From Neisseria wadsworthii 9715 (GTDB lineage Bacteria > Pseudomonadota > Gammaproteobacteria > Burkholderiales > Neisseriaceae), in NCBI RefSeq assembly GCF_000227765.1, contig NZ_JH165159.1:1522694-1579149 (forward strand): 56,456 bases of DNA. Direction: 5' to 3'. A program made the translations under genes and the position numbers. How positions within the stretch are numbered: position 1 is the first letter of the stretch; every line of letters begins with the position of its first letter. The notes under the pieces were generated by a model. It did not search any database. It saw only the letters and a program-made list of their open reading frames with translations, and had not been told where the DNA came from. This document shows, piece by piece, positions 44,719 to 53,175 of the stretch.

Positions 44719-46506
44719 ATGAGCTTAATCGAACTCAAAGTGCCCGATATCGGCGGGCATGAAAATGTAGACATCATTGCCGTAGGAATCAAAGCAGGCG
44801 ACACAATTGCCTTGGAAGACACACTGATTACTTTGGAAACCGACAAAGCCACCATGGATGTTCCCGCTGAAGCAGCCGGCGTGGTGAAAGAAGTCAAAGT
44901 TAAAGTGGGCGACAAAATTTCTGAAGGCGGTGTGATTGCCGTTATCGAAGCGGCAGCCTCTGCCGAAGCCCCAAAAACCGAAAGTAAGCCGGAAGCGGCA
45001 CAAGAAGCGCCCAAAGCAGCCGCACCGGCTCCGCAAGCAGCGCAATTTAGCGGTGCTTCTGATGCGGAATATGATGTTGTAGTGTTGGGTGGCGGCCCGG
45101 GCGGCTATTCGGCAGCGTTTGCCGCAGCCGACGAAGGCTTGAAAGTAGCCATCATCGAACAATACAGCACCTTAGGCGGCGTATGTTTGAATGTGGGTTG
45201 TATTCCGTCTAAAGCCTTGTTGCACAATGCAGCGGTAATGGATGAAGTGCGCCACCTGAAGGCCAACGGTATTTCTTATCCTGAGCCGGAAGTAGATATC
45301 GACATGCTGCGCGCTTACAAAGACAAAGTGATCGGCAAACTTACCGGCGGCTTGGCAGGCATGGCGAAAGCCCGAAAAGTGGACATCATTCAGGGTTTCG
45401 GCAAATTCTTAGATGCAAACCATATTGAAGTTGCATTAACCGAAAGCCAAGAATACGAACAAGCCACACAAACCGGCAGCAAAAAAGTGGTGGCATTTAA
45501 AAACTGCATCATCGCAGTCGGCAGCCGTGTCGTGAACCTGCCGTTTATTCCGCAAGACCCACGTATTATCAATTCTACCGGTGCTCTGGCGCTGAAAGAA
45601 ATCCCGCAAAAAATGCTGATTATCGGCGGCGGCATCATCGGCTTGGAAATGGGTACGGTGTACAGCACTTTGGGCGCCCGCCTGGATGTGGTGGAAATGA
45701 TGGACGGTTTGATGCAGGGCGCAGACCGTGATTTGGTAAAAGTTTGGCAGAAGCAGAACGAATACCGCTTCGACAACATCATGATCAACACCAAAACCGT
45801 AGCTGTTGATGCAAAAGAAGACGGTATTTATGTGAGCTTTGAGGGCGAAAATGCACCGAAGGAGCCGCAGCGCTATGATTTGGTGCTGGTTGCCGCAGGC
45901 CGCGCGCCAAACGGCAAATTGATTGATGCCGAAAAAGCCGGAGTAGCTGTAACCGACCGTGGCTTTATTGAAGTCGACAAACAAATGCGCACCAACGTGC
46001 CCAATATCTATGCCATCGGCGATGTGGTAGGCCAACCTATGTTGGCGCACAAAGCCGTGCACGAAGGCCATGTGGCCGCAGAAAACTGCGCAGGGCACAA
46101 AGCCTATTTCGATGCCCGTGTGATTCCGGGCGTAGCCTACACGTCACCCGAGGTGGCTTGGGTAGGTGTAACCGAAACTTCTGCCAAAGAAGACGGCCTG
46201 AAAATCACCAAAGCTGTGTTCCCGTGGGCGGCATCCGGCCGTGCCATTGCTAACGGTTGCGATCAAGGCTTCACCAAGCTGATTTTTGATGCAGACAGTG
46301 GCAAGATTATCGGCGGCAGCATCGTCGGCCCGAATGGCGGCGATATGATCGGCGAAATTTGCTTGGCGATTGAGATGGGTTGTGATGCGGCAGACATCGG
46401 CAAAACCATCCATCCACACCCGACTTTAGGTGAAAGCATCGGTATGGCTGCTGAAGTGGCATTGGGTGTGTGCACCGATTTACCACCTCAGAAAAAGAAA
46501 AAATAA
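44719..46506 (+). CDS. lpdA: dihydrolipoamide dehydrogenase E3 with N-terminal lipoyl domain
   Basis: A 595-residue E3, longer than the usual 470 because a lipoyl domain (about 1-78, lipoyl-lysine K43) and an Ala/Pro/Glu linker precede the flavoprotein. The FAD site is VVLGGGPGGY (121-130), the redox disulfide is C156/C161 (GGVCLNVGCIPSK), the NAD fold has IGGGIIGLEMG, and HPHPTLGES near the end holds the catalytic His. The lipoyl-E3 fusion is known in Neisseria. It ends at a strong terminator. Confidence 0.97.
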   Translation: MSLIELKVPDIGGHENVDIIAVGIKAGDTIALEDTLITLETDKATMDVPAEAAGVVKEVKVKVGDKISEGGVIAVIEAAASAEAPKTESKPEAAQEAPKAAAPAPQAAQFSGASDAEYDVVVLGGGPGGYSAAFAAADEGLKVAIIEQYSTLGGVCLNVGCIPSKALLHNAAVMDEVRHLKANGISYPEPEVDIDMLRAYKDKVIGKLTGGLAGMAKARKVDIIQGFGKFLDANHIEVALTESQEYEQATQTGSKKVVAFKNCIIAVGSRVVNLPFIPQDPRIINSTGALALKEIPQKMLIIGGGIIGLEMGTVYSTLGARLDVVEMMDGLMQGADRDLVKVWQKQNEYRFDNIMINTKTVAVDAKEDGIYVSFEGENAPKEPQRYDLVLVAAGRAPNGKLIDAEKAGVAVTDRGFIEVDKQMRTNVPNIYAIGDVVGQPMLAHKAVHEGHVAAENCAGHKAYFDARVIPGVAYTSPEVAWVGVTETSAKEDGLKITKAVFPWAASGRAIANGCDQGFTKLIFDADSGKIIGGSIVGPNGGDMIGEICLAIEMGCDAADIGKTIHPHPTLGESIGMAAEVALGVCTDLPPQKKKK

Positions 46507-46521
46507 ACCTAGCTTGTGTGA

Positions 46522-46556
46522 AAGGCTGTCTGAAATTGTTCAGACAGCCTTTTTGT
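46522..46556 (+). terminator. intrinsic terminator after lpdA
   Basis: Stem of 13 bp (AAGGCTGTCTGAA, 46522-46534, and 46539-46551) with a 4-base loop followed by TTTTTG. The stem uses AGGCTGTCTGAA, a two-base departure from the resident DUS start, rather than TGCCTGTCTGAA. Confidence 0.9.
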
Positions 46557-46567
46557 TAGTTTGGCAA

Positions 46568-46599
46568 TGCCTGTCTGAAACCACTTTTTCAGACAGGCA
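46568..46599. terminator. inverted DUS pair
   Basis: Copies at 46568-46579 and 46588-46599 with an 8-base loop, between lpdA and the convergent RDD gene, presumably serving the latter. Confidence 0.7.
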
Positions 46600-46627
46600 T
46601 CATTAACTTTCCAAATTAACCTGAATA

Positions 46628-47149
46628 TTATTTTTTACGCAAATCTACTAAACGGGTTCCGGCAAGAAAGTCGTATAAAAACTGGCGGTCGGCATTAAAC
46701 CATGCAAAACCCCAAGGCAGAATCCACCAAAAAAAGGCGGCGCCGAATGCGGGTTTGGGCGGAATGCCCCAACCGTGCAACGCGGAATAGGCGAGCAGCG
46801 GGATAAATACGATAAATACGCAAGCCCACATAAAGCGCAGGCGCAGGCGTGAGTGATGGGGCCGGCTGCCGGTTTGGTCGGTAAGGCCGATATGCCAGGT
46901 GCGCATGGGCAGGGTTTGGCCTTGTTTCACCCAATTGAGTTTGAAATAAAACCACCAGCCGGCCAGCATAATCAGGCTGACGGCAATTTGAGAAAGCAGC
47001 GGCGAAACAGGGTTGAGCAGCATAGAAGCCAGCCCGGCAGGCAGCCCGAGCGCCACGGTAATGGCTGCAGCCAACAGACCTTCATAGAGCAGAGAGGCCA
47101 GGCGGCGTTTAGGGGAAACGGTGGGTAAATGGGGCATGATATTGCTCAT
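46628..47149 (-). CDS. RDD family membrane protein
   Basis: A 173-residue protein with about four hydrophobic segments. RRLASLLYEGLL near the N-terminus is the RDD-type R-x-x-A/D start, and the C-terminus FLYDFLAGTRLVDL is also typical. RDD proteins are inner-membrane proteins of mostly unknown role; some are linked to Na+/H+ exchange. Its ATG overlaps the miaA stop in ATGA, so translation is coupled to miaA. M5 is an alternative start. Confidence 0.85.
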   Translation of the reverse strand: MSNIMPHLPTVSPKRRLASLLYEGLLAAAITVALGLPAGLASMLLNPVSPLLSQIAVSLIMLAGWWFYFKLNWVKQGQTLPMRTWHIGLTDQTGSRPHHSRLRLRFMWACVFIVFIPLLAYSALHGWGIPPKPAFGAAFFWWILPWGFAWFNADRQFLYDFLAGTRLVDLRKK

Positions 47150-48096
47150 TTGATGGAATATGAAAAATATGATTGCGCGTTTTGCAGCACAACGGCTAAG
47201 GCATCATCAGATTGATAGGGGTCGATTAATGTGTCGGCCGGCAATTTGCGCAGCCAAGTCATTTGGCGTTTGGCAAGCTGGCGGGTGGCGGCTATGCCTT
47301 TTTCAACAAATGTTTCGTAATCGCTTTCTCCGGCCAGATAATCCCATGCCTGTCTGTAACCCACGCAACGCATGGAAGGCATATCGGCCGTGAGGCCGGG
47401 GTAGGTGGCTTGCAACGCTTTCACTTCATCTGTGAAGCCTTGTTCCAGCATCGTGTGAAAGCGCAAAGAGATATTTTCATGCAGCCGCTTTCGGTTTTCG
47501 GGGAACAGCGCAACCGCATGTATATCGAGGGGAACGGTATAGGCGGCTTGTTCTGCAAAGTGTTCGCTTAATGGCTTGCCGGTCAGCATCCACACTTCCA
47601 AAGCGCGTTCAATGCGTTGGCTGTCGCCGGGTTCCAAACGTTGCGCAGTAGCCGGGTCAACTTCCTGCAAGCGCCGATAAAGGTGTGCTAGCCCGTGGAT
47701 TTGTTTGTCTTGCTGCAATTGCGCGCGCACCGCATCATCGGCTTCCGGCAAATCATTCAGGCCGTTTACCAGCGCGTGGTAATACATCATGGTGCCGCCC
47801 ACAATCAGCGGCAAATTGCCCCGCTCATGAATTTCGCCACATAGGCGCAGGCAGTCGGACACAAACTCTGCCGCGCTGTAACTTTCGAGCGGCGAAATAA
47901 TATCGATTAAATGATGCGGCACTCGGGCCAATTCTTCCGCGGAAGGCTTGGCCGTGCCGATATTCATATCCCGATAAATCAGCGCTGAATCCAGGCTGAT
48001 GATTTCCATCGGCAAATGCTCCGCCAGCCTTAAAGCAAGGTTGGTTTTGCCGCTGGCTGTGGGGCCTAAGATAGCAAGTGCTTTGGGAAAATTCAT
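47146..48096 (-). CDS. miaA: tRNA dimethylallyltransferase
   Basis: A 316-residue enzyme that prenylates A37 in tRNAs reading UNN codons, including the tRNA-Ser(UGA) found in this window. The P-loop is GPTASGKTNLAL (11-22), followed by SLDSALIYRDMNIGTAKP, and SVRCVGYRQAW-like MRCVGYRQAWDYL. Length is normal. It forms a two-gene unit with the RDD gene. mutL and miaA are near neighbours here, as in many proteobacteria, but are separated by several small genes. Confidence 0.96.
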   Translation of the reverse strand: MNFPKALAILGPTASGKTNLALRLAEHLPMEIISLDSALIYRDMNIGTAKPSAEELARVPHHLIDIISPLESYSAAEFVSDCLRLCGEIHERGNLPLIVGGTMMYYHALVNGLNDLPEADDAVRAQLQQDKQIHGLAHLYRRLQEVDPATAQRLEPGDSQRIERALEVWMLTGKPLSEHFAEQAAYTVPLDIHAVALFPENRKRLHENISLRFHTMLEQGFTDEVKALQATYPGLTADMPSMRCVGYRQAWDYLAGESDYETFVEKGIAATRQLAKRQMTWLRKLPADTLIDPYQSDDALAVVLQNAQSYFSYSIK

Positions 48097-48109
48097 AGGT
48101 TCGGATCTT

Positions 48110-48238
48110 TTAGCGGAAAGGACATAAATCTACAAAGCTTTCTGCAAAGCTGTCGTTTTTGTTAAAGCAGGTCAGCGGAGAGGAAATCACGAAAACCGGC
48201 ATCAGAGCCGCTGCGCCCAAGCTTTTACCAATGTGCAC
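48110..48238 (-). CDS. possible small hydrophobic peptide or read-through tail
   Basis: A 42-codon frame from GTG (48238). It has a hydrophobic stretch (LGAAALMPVFVISSPLTCF) and a polar tail. It is in the same frame as the preceding 79-codon frame, separated by one TAA and a few codons, so it may be the former C-terminus of that protein. GAGAAA is close before the GTG. Weakly supported. Confidence 0.25.
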   Translation of the reverse strand: MHIGKSLGAAALMPVFVISSPLTCFNKNDSFAESFVDLCPFR

Positions 48239-48259
48239 TTTCTCACGCGAGTGACTACT

Positions 48260-48809
48260 TTAAACCGTTGCTTTGATAGGCGTTTTTAAAGCATGCTGCG
48301 CCAAAAGCTCGTTTCTGTTATTCAGTTCAATTAATTGCCCGCGGCTTCGGAAACGGACTTCAATGACTTCGTTTCCTTCACGCCAATCGGGATGGTTCTG
48401 TTTTATTTGCGTTAATAAAACCGGCTTGGACATTTTGGGTTGGTACACATTAACGTCGCTATCCAGATTTTCAAATCGTTTTAAATTCGGAATAATCACT
48501 TTTTTGCGTATCTAAAATAAACATTGTAGTCAATGAGCGCGCTGTTAGACGCGCTATAACTGATTTCCGCATTGGTAAACACAGTATGGTTGAGGTGGTT
48601 TGATTTTAAAAATGCGGAAAATACTTTGTTTTCATAAAACAGGTATTCATTGCGCTCCCCGATAACGTAAATATGATTCACCCCGTTTTTACTGTTTATA
48701 TAAAAGCCGATTAAGTTTTCATCCGGCTCTTTTTGGGTACGGTTTCCATCGAGGTGATGCAGCCCGACAGCAAAATCGACGCAATAATAGCCGAAAATAA
48801 AGCTTTCAT
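48260..48809 (-). pseudogene. lipoprotein gene split by two A-tract frameshifts
   Basis: The ATG at 48809 opens a lipoprotein signal (MKALFSAIIASILLSGC, lipobox LSGC, C17) after GGGGATTGAAA, but the frame stops after 32 codons. The sequence continues in another frame (EPDENLIGFYINSKNG to YFRYAKK, stop at 48496), and again in a third (VIIPNLKRFEN to KATV, stop at 48260). At both joins the frame passes AAA AAG (A-tracts at 48730-48734 and 48500-48505), and one extra A, or a -1 shift, restores reading. Joined, it would give a lipoprotein of about 183 residues. Decay, sequence error or frameshifting are all possible. The function is unknown. Confidence 0.6.
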
Positions 48810-48828
48810 TTTCAATCCCCTGCATCAA

Positions 48829-49281
48829 TCAAAGCTCAACCAGCGGCTCATTGAGCGCCTTTTCCACCGATTTGATCAAATCTTTAACCGGTATGGTAAA
48901 CACGCCTGCGTCGCCCGCTTCCCAATCCTGTTTCCACAATTCATAGCCCTCGGAAATATCCGGCAACTCGGTTTTCTCCTGCTCTTCCAACTTGGTTACG
49001 CTTGATTTAAGCGCACCCTCGGAAACAGGCGCATGGGGCAGGGTGGTTTGGATGCCGTTAGCGGTATGGGGATTTTTCAACGCCAGATTGTCGATGTAGA
49101 TATGGAAGATTTTTTTTTGCTTTTCGCCACGGTTATCGGCATCCACTTTAACGATATAAATGCGGGAATTTTCCTCGTTTGGGCGGTGGCGGTATTGCCA
49201 AACTTGGCCGACGGCAAATTCGTGCGCAACGGCGCTGAGCGGCAGCAGGCAGCAGAGTAATGCGGAAATTTTTTTAATCAT
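48829..49281 (-). CDS. secreted hypothetical protein
   Basis: A 150-residue protein with a cleavable signal peptide (MIKKISALLCCLLPLSAVA, cleavage after AVA-H). The mature part starts EFAVGQVWQYRHRP, has IYIVKVDAD and YIDNLALKNP, and is mostly beta-type with an acidic end. I do not recognise the family; a short GQVWxY start occurs in several periplasmic proteins of unknown function. The broken lipoprotein gene follows 19 bases on, so the two were probably one operon. Confidence 0.65.
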   Translation of the reverse strand: MIKKISALLCCLLPLSAVAHEFAVGQVWQYRHRPNEENSRIYIVKVDADNRGEKQKKIFHIYIDNLALKNPHTANGIQTTLPHAPVSEGALKSSVTKLEEQEKTELPDISEGYELWKQDWEAGDAGVFTIPVKDLIKSVEKALNEPLVEL

Positions 49282-49321
49282 ATGTATATTCCTAATAAAT
49301 GAGTAAGCAAATAGGCGGCAA

Positions 49322-49360
49322 TGCCTGTCTGAACGGATTGGTTTTATTTTCAGACAGGCA
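49322..49360. terminator. inverted DUS pair after mutL
   Basis: Copies at 49322-49333 and 49349-49360; the second directly abuts the mutL stop codon. It probably ends the mutL transcript. Confidence 0.75.
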
Positions 49361-51265
49361 TTACTGCCCCCTTAAAAACAAAGCATCTAATTCCTTCAAT
49401 GTGAGCTTAACCCAAGTAGGGCGGCCGTGGTTGCATTGGTTGCTGCGCGGCGTGTTTTCCATATCGCGCAGCAGGGCGTTCATTTCGGGTAAAGTAAGCC
49501 GGCGGCCGGCGCGGATAGAGCCGTGGCAGGCCATCGTGGAAAGAATTTGGTTTTCCCTCGCTTCAACCGCTTGGGAAGCGCCTATTTGGGCAAACTCGCG
49601 CAGCATGTCGCGCGCAAGCTCCGCCACGTCGGATTTACCCAGCATTTGCGGCACGGCGCGCACGGCTATGGTGTTGCTGCCCATTGCGGATAAATCCAAG
49701 CCGAATTCGCGCAATGTTTCGCCGTGATCGGAGAGCGCTGCCATTTCTTCATGGCTAGCGGAAAAGGTTACCGGTATCAGCAAAGATTGGCTGGGCAGAC
49801 TGCCGTTTTGCTCGCGTGCGGCTTTCATTTTTTCATAATTCACGCGCTCGGCGGCAGCGTGCATATCGATCAGCAGCAAACTGTCTTCCGCTTGCGCAAG
49901 AATATAAATGCCTAATAATTGCGCAATGGCAAAACCCAAAGGCGGCAATTCACTGTGCATGCCTGCTGCCTGATGCCTGTCTGAAACGTTTTCAGACAGG
50001 CATTCTGCTGCCGGCGCAGCAAAACGGCTTTGCTCGAATGCTGCCAGTTCGATATCGTGCCCGGGCGTTTTGCGGTAAAGCTCGGCATAAGTATCCATAG
50101 CCGCGCGGCTTTCCTGCAGGCTGAGGCTGCGCTGTTGCGGCGCACGGGATGCAGGCGTGTAAGATACGGGAGTTGATTTAGCGGAAGATTCGCTTGTTTC
50201 AGAATGTTTTTCGGGAGCAACGCCGAGCATGTCGTACAGAATCGCGCCTGCGTTACCCACGCTTTCGGTTTGGTCGGCCCGGGTGGCCGCCAAGGTTTTG
50301 TTCAGAGTATGAAACACAAGCTGGTGAACGGCTTGGCTGTCGCGGAAACGGATTTCGGTTTTGGTAGGGTGCACGTTTACGTCCACCATCTCCGGCGGCA
50401 GCTCGAGAAACAACACAAAAGCAGGCGTGAGCGCATTGTGCAACACATCGCGGTAAGCTTGCTTCACCGCATGCAACATCACTTTATCGCGCACAAAGCG
50501 GCGGTTGACAAAACAATATTGCCGGTCGGTTTTGCCTTTGGCAAAAGTGGGCTTGGAAATCAACCCATGCAGCCGTACCAAGCCGTTTCCGCTGTCGACA
50601 GGCAAAGAAGCTGCTTGAAATTCTTCGCCCAAAATCGCGCCGACACGCTCTTCAAGGCTTTGCGGCGGCAGCTTGAAAATGCTTTTGCCGTTGTGCTTCA
50701 ACGAAAAACCGATTTCGGGATGCGCCAAAGCCAAACGCTCAACAGTGTTGGCACAATGCGCGTATTCCGTGTTTTCTGATTTGAGAAACTTACGCCGGGC
50801 AGGCGTGTTGAAAAACAAATCCGCCACTTCCACAGTGGTACCGGTAGGGTGGGCAGCCGCGCGGCCGCTTTCCAATTTGCCATCAATAGCGCGAATTTCC
50901 GAAGCATGCGCAGCATCTCCCCGACGGCTGGTCAGCGTAAGCCGCGACACGGAAGCGATACTGGCCAAACCTTCTCCGCGAAAGCCCATGCTGGCCACAT
51001 GTTCCAAATCGTTTAAAGAGGCGATTTTGCTGGTGGCATGGCGGTGAAGCGCAAGCGTGATGTCGTCAGAATGAATCCCCGAGCCATTGTCGGTTACGCG
51101 GATCAGCTTGATGCCGCCCGCAGCCAGCTCGATTTGAATCTCGCCTGCTCCTGCGTCAATGCTGTTTTCTATGATTTCTTTCAAAGCATTTGCAGGACGC
51201 TCCACCACTTCGCCGGCGGCGATTTGATTAATCAGATGGTCGGGCAGGGCGGCAATGCGTTTCAT
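49361..51265 (-). CDS. mutL: DNA mismatch repair protein MutL
   Basis: A 634-residue GHKL ATPase linking MutS recognition to strand cutting. Motifs: EIIENSIDAGA (catalytic E30, N34), DNGSGI and GFRGEGLASI in the N-terminal ATPase domain; the C-terminal dimer domain includes SMACHGSIRAGRRL-type MACHGSIRAGR and the CNHGRPT end motif. The start at 51265 (MKRIAALPDH) fits other MutL proteins; an ATG four codons upstream is possible. The linker carries a complete inverted DUS pair in frame (49974-50002, about residues 421-431, ECLSENVSDRH). Confidence 0.96.
   Translation of the reverse strand: MKRIAALPDHLINQIAAGEVVERPANALKEIIENSIDAGAGEIQIELAAGGIKLIRVTDNGSGIHSDDITLALHRHATSKIASLNDLEHVASMGFRGEGLASIASVSRLTLTSRRGDAAHASEIRAIDGKLESGRAAAHPTGTTVEVADLFFNTPARRKFLKSENTEYAHCANTVERLALAHPEIGFSLKHNGKSIFKLPPQSLEERVGAILGEEFQAASLPVDSGNGLVRLHGLISKPTFAKGKTDRQYCFVNRRFVRDKVMLHAVKQAYRDVLHNALTPAFVLFLELPPEMVDVNVHPTKTEIRFRDSQAVHQLVFHTLNKTLAATRADQTESVGNAGAILYDMLGVAPEKHSETSESSAKSTPVSYTPASRAPQQRSLSLQESRAAMDTYAELYRKTPGHDIELAAFEQSRFAAPAAECLSENVSDRHQAAGMHSELPPLGFAIAQLLGIYILAQAEDSLLLIDMHAAAERVNYEKMKAAREQNGSLPSQSLLIPVTFSASHEEMAALSDHGETLREFGLDLSAMGSNTIAVRAVPQMLGKSDVAELARDMLREFAQIGASQAVEARENQILSTMACHGSIRAGRRLTLPEMNALLRDMENTPRSNQCNHGRPTWVKLTLKELDALFLRGQ
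49974..50002. repeat. inverted DUS pair inside mutL
   Basis: Forward copy 49974-49985 and reverse copy 49991-50002 form a stem of at least 14 bp with a tiny loop, in frame within the poorly conserved MutL linker. No T-tract follows on the coding strand, so it should not terminate transcription. Confidence 0.92.
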
Positions 51266-51366
51266 GGGCGTATCCATCAGTTTTCAGACAGGCATCATTA
51301 TATAGCAATCATAGCAGAGCCGGTTTCGCTATATAATTCGTTTATTTTCAAAAACGGAGCCAACCC

Positions 51367-51660
51367 ATGAACCAGCAGTTGCTCGGATTCTATTTCCTGC
51401 CCCTCGGCGTGTTGCTGATAGGCGCCGCCGCCTTGTGGCAAATGTATGTAGTTATGTCGGAAAGTTATAGTTTAAACCGCTTTAAGGAAGATAAACAGCG
51501 CTTGGGCGCCGCCATAGCCATGTTTTTCAGCTTTTCATTAGCAATCTATATCTTATGCCCCAATGCCCGAAAAAAAGGCTTGGTTTTCCTGATATTGGGA
51601 TTTACAGGCGCAACATTGTATATCTTAGGCAAAATGTGGTTGCCGTGGAAAAACGCTTAG
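51367..51660 (+). CDS. hypothetical membrane protein
   Basis: A 97-residue protein with three predicted membrane segments (about 5-27, 46-63 and 70-90) separated by short charged loops (LNRFKEDKQR, PNARKKG). GGAG lies eight bases before the ATG. No family recognised. It is divergent from mutL and seems to stand alone. The 51661-51857 gap after it shows nothing beyond AT-rich sequence. Confidence 0.7.
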   Translation: MNQQLLGFYFLPLGVLLIGAAALWQMYVVMSESYSLNRFKEDKQRLGAAIAMFFSFSLAIYILCPNARKKGLVFLILGFTGATLYILGKMWLPWKNA

Positions 51661-51857
51661 ATGTGATAATAAACGCGACAGGAAACATGCTAACCGATAC
51701 TGCCAATACCGATTTAGATAAACATCAAGACCACGGCTGGTTTATCGTAGTTATTATTTCCCATAATCATAATTATGTTAAATTTTATATCTGGGGTTAA
51801 TTTAATACATTCGAAATTAAGTGCCCTATTTTAATCACTAATAACCTTTACCTAGTA

Positions 51858-52340
51858 TCACTGATAAATAATGCCCTGATGCTTCAGCCAACCGTCTGTG
51901 TGCCGTTTGGCTGGATCATGATGTGTCCAATGGATAACGCCGCCTTGTTCGCTCCATTCATATTCGCCGTAAAAACCAACGGTATCGCCTTTTTGCAAAC
52001 CTTTGATTTTGGGCGCTAAGTCGATATTGTGCGCAACGAGTAACGTTTGTCCGCTGTTTAGTTCGAGAATGAAGCGTTGATGGCGTGAGCCTTTATTATC
52101 ATCGGGCAATGTTTTTTTCACTGTACCACTGCCTTCGATTTGCAGATTGCTTTGGCGGTTTTGATAGGCTTGCTGCAGAAGCTGTTCGAAATTTTGGTTA
52201 TTTTGAACAGTAGTTTGTTGGCCGCGAGATTGGCTCAAACTTGTATTTGGTTCAGATTGCTTATTGGTTTTGTTGAAATGCTGCCAGCCGAAAGCGGCAA
52301 TGACAGCAACAACTAAGCTAAGAATACTGTTTTTATTCAT
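51858..52340 (-). CDS. DUF3465 family protein
   Basis: A 160-residue protein. A single N-terminal hydrophobic segment (ILSLVVAVIAAFGW) acts as signal anchor or uncleaved signal; a Gln/Asn-rich stretch (about 28-65) follows; and the last 90 residues form a compact OB-like DUF3465 domain with GSGTVKKTLPDD, GSRHQRFILELNSGQTLLVAHNIDLAP-type segments, and the ending HWTHHDPAKRH. Predicted exported or periplasm-facing; function unknown. A reverse DUS ends just before the upstream gene's stop. Confidence 0.85.
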   Translation of the reverse strand: MNKNSILSLVVAVIAAFGWQHFNKTNKQSEPNTSLSQSRGQQTTVQNNQNFEQLLQQAYQNRQSNLQIEGSGTVKKTLPDDNKGSRHQRFILELNSGQTLLVAHNIDLAPKIKGLQKGDTVGFYGEYEWSEQGGVIHWTHHDPAKRHTDGWLKHQGIIYQ

Positions 52341-52354
52341 TTTTCAGACAGGCA

Positions 52355-53101
52355 TTAGCGTTTGTATTTTAAATCATAGCGGATATCTTTCATCACGCTG
52401 GCTAAGTTGTGGTCCAGCACTTCTTTTACTAATCCGGGTGTTTCTTTGGCAAGAGTTTCTTGGATTTGATATGTGAGCACCGCGGTTTGTTTCTGTACTG
52501 CTGTGCGTATCATGCCGGAAACGGCGTCGGTTAGGTGCGGTAGTAATTTTGCTGTAAGGCGCTCCAGCAATTCTTTTTCAGATAGACATGTAACCGGCTG
52601 CTTGGGCGCGACTTGTGGGTTGATCACATTGATGCTTACCGGAATATTTTCAGTGGAAATCGGAGGCGTGTCTTTATCGAAAAATTCTTTTTGTTCAATA
52701 GCTTGCTCGCTTTTAATCTGACGCTTGGGATTAAGCCAAACGGTGTGTGTGCTTTCGATGGCGCTTTCTTCCGCATCACCTTGTAAAGCTGCTTGTGCAG
52801 CTATCCAGTCTTCTTGTAATAAAACGGCAGTATCTTCTACGGGCTGCTCGGCGGAAAACTCCGCGTTGATTTCTTCTTGCCATTCCCGCAGATATTCCTG
52901 CAATGCCCGTTCACGCGCTTCGGTTTGCGCGAGATTTTTCATGGCAGGCTGTGGGCGAATCGCAGCGCTTACTTGGCGTGCACCGCCTGAAAGTGGCTGA
53001 CCGCTGTTTTGACGACGGAGCTGTTCGAGTTTACGTTCCCATTCTTCCTGTTGGCCTTGCGGAAGATTTTGATGTGTCGGATTGAATCTTTGATTGTTCA
53101 T
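52355..53101 (-). CDS. hypothetical protein, helical and charged
   Basis: A 248-residue protein with no signal or membrane segment. The N-terminal third is Gln/Arg-rich (LPQGQQEEWERKLEQLRRQ), the middle is acidic, and the C-terminal 80 residues look like an amphipathic helical bundle (LLPHLTDAVSGMIRTAVQKQ). I do not recognise the family. The codons near CLSEKEL at about 52577 resemble a DUS with two mismatches. The DUF3465 gene follows at a 14-bp gap containing a DUS, so co-transcription is likely. Confidence 0.7.
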   Translation of the reverse strand: MNNQRFNPTHQNLPQGQQEEWERKLEQLRRQNSGQPLSGGARQVSAAIRPQPAMKNLAQTEARERALQEYLREWQEEINAEFSAEQPVEDTAVLLQEDWIAAQAALQGDAEESAIESTHTVWLNPKRQIKSEQAIEQKEFFDKDTPPISTENIPVSINVINPQVAPKQPVTCLSEKELLERLTAKLLPHLTDAVSGMIRTAVQKQTAVLTYQIQETLAKETPGLVKEVLDHNLASVMKDIRYDLKYKR

Positions 53102-53175
53102 TCTTTGCTTTCTTTGCTGGCATTTGAAGGCTTATAATCAGTGCCCTATTTTATCAGATTATTTTCTAAGGAAAC

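Noticed and set aside
51555-51800. An 81-codon plus-strand frame overlapping the small membrane protein gene
   Set aside because: It begins inside that gene in another frame, has no ribosome-binding site and its composition is not protein-like.
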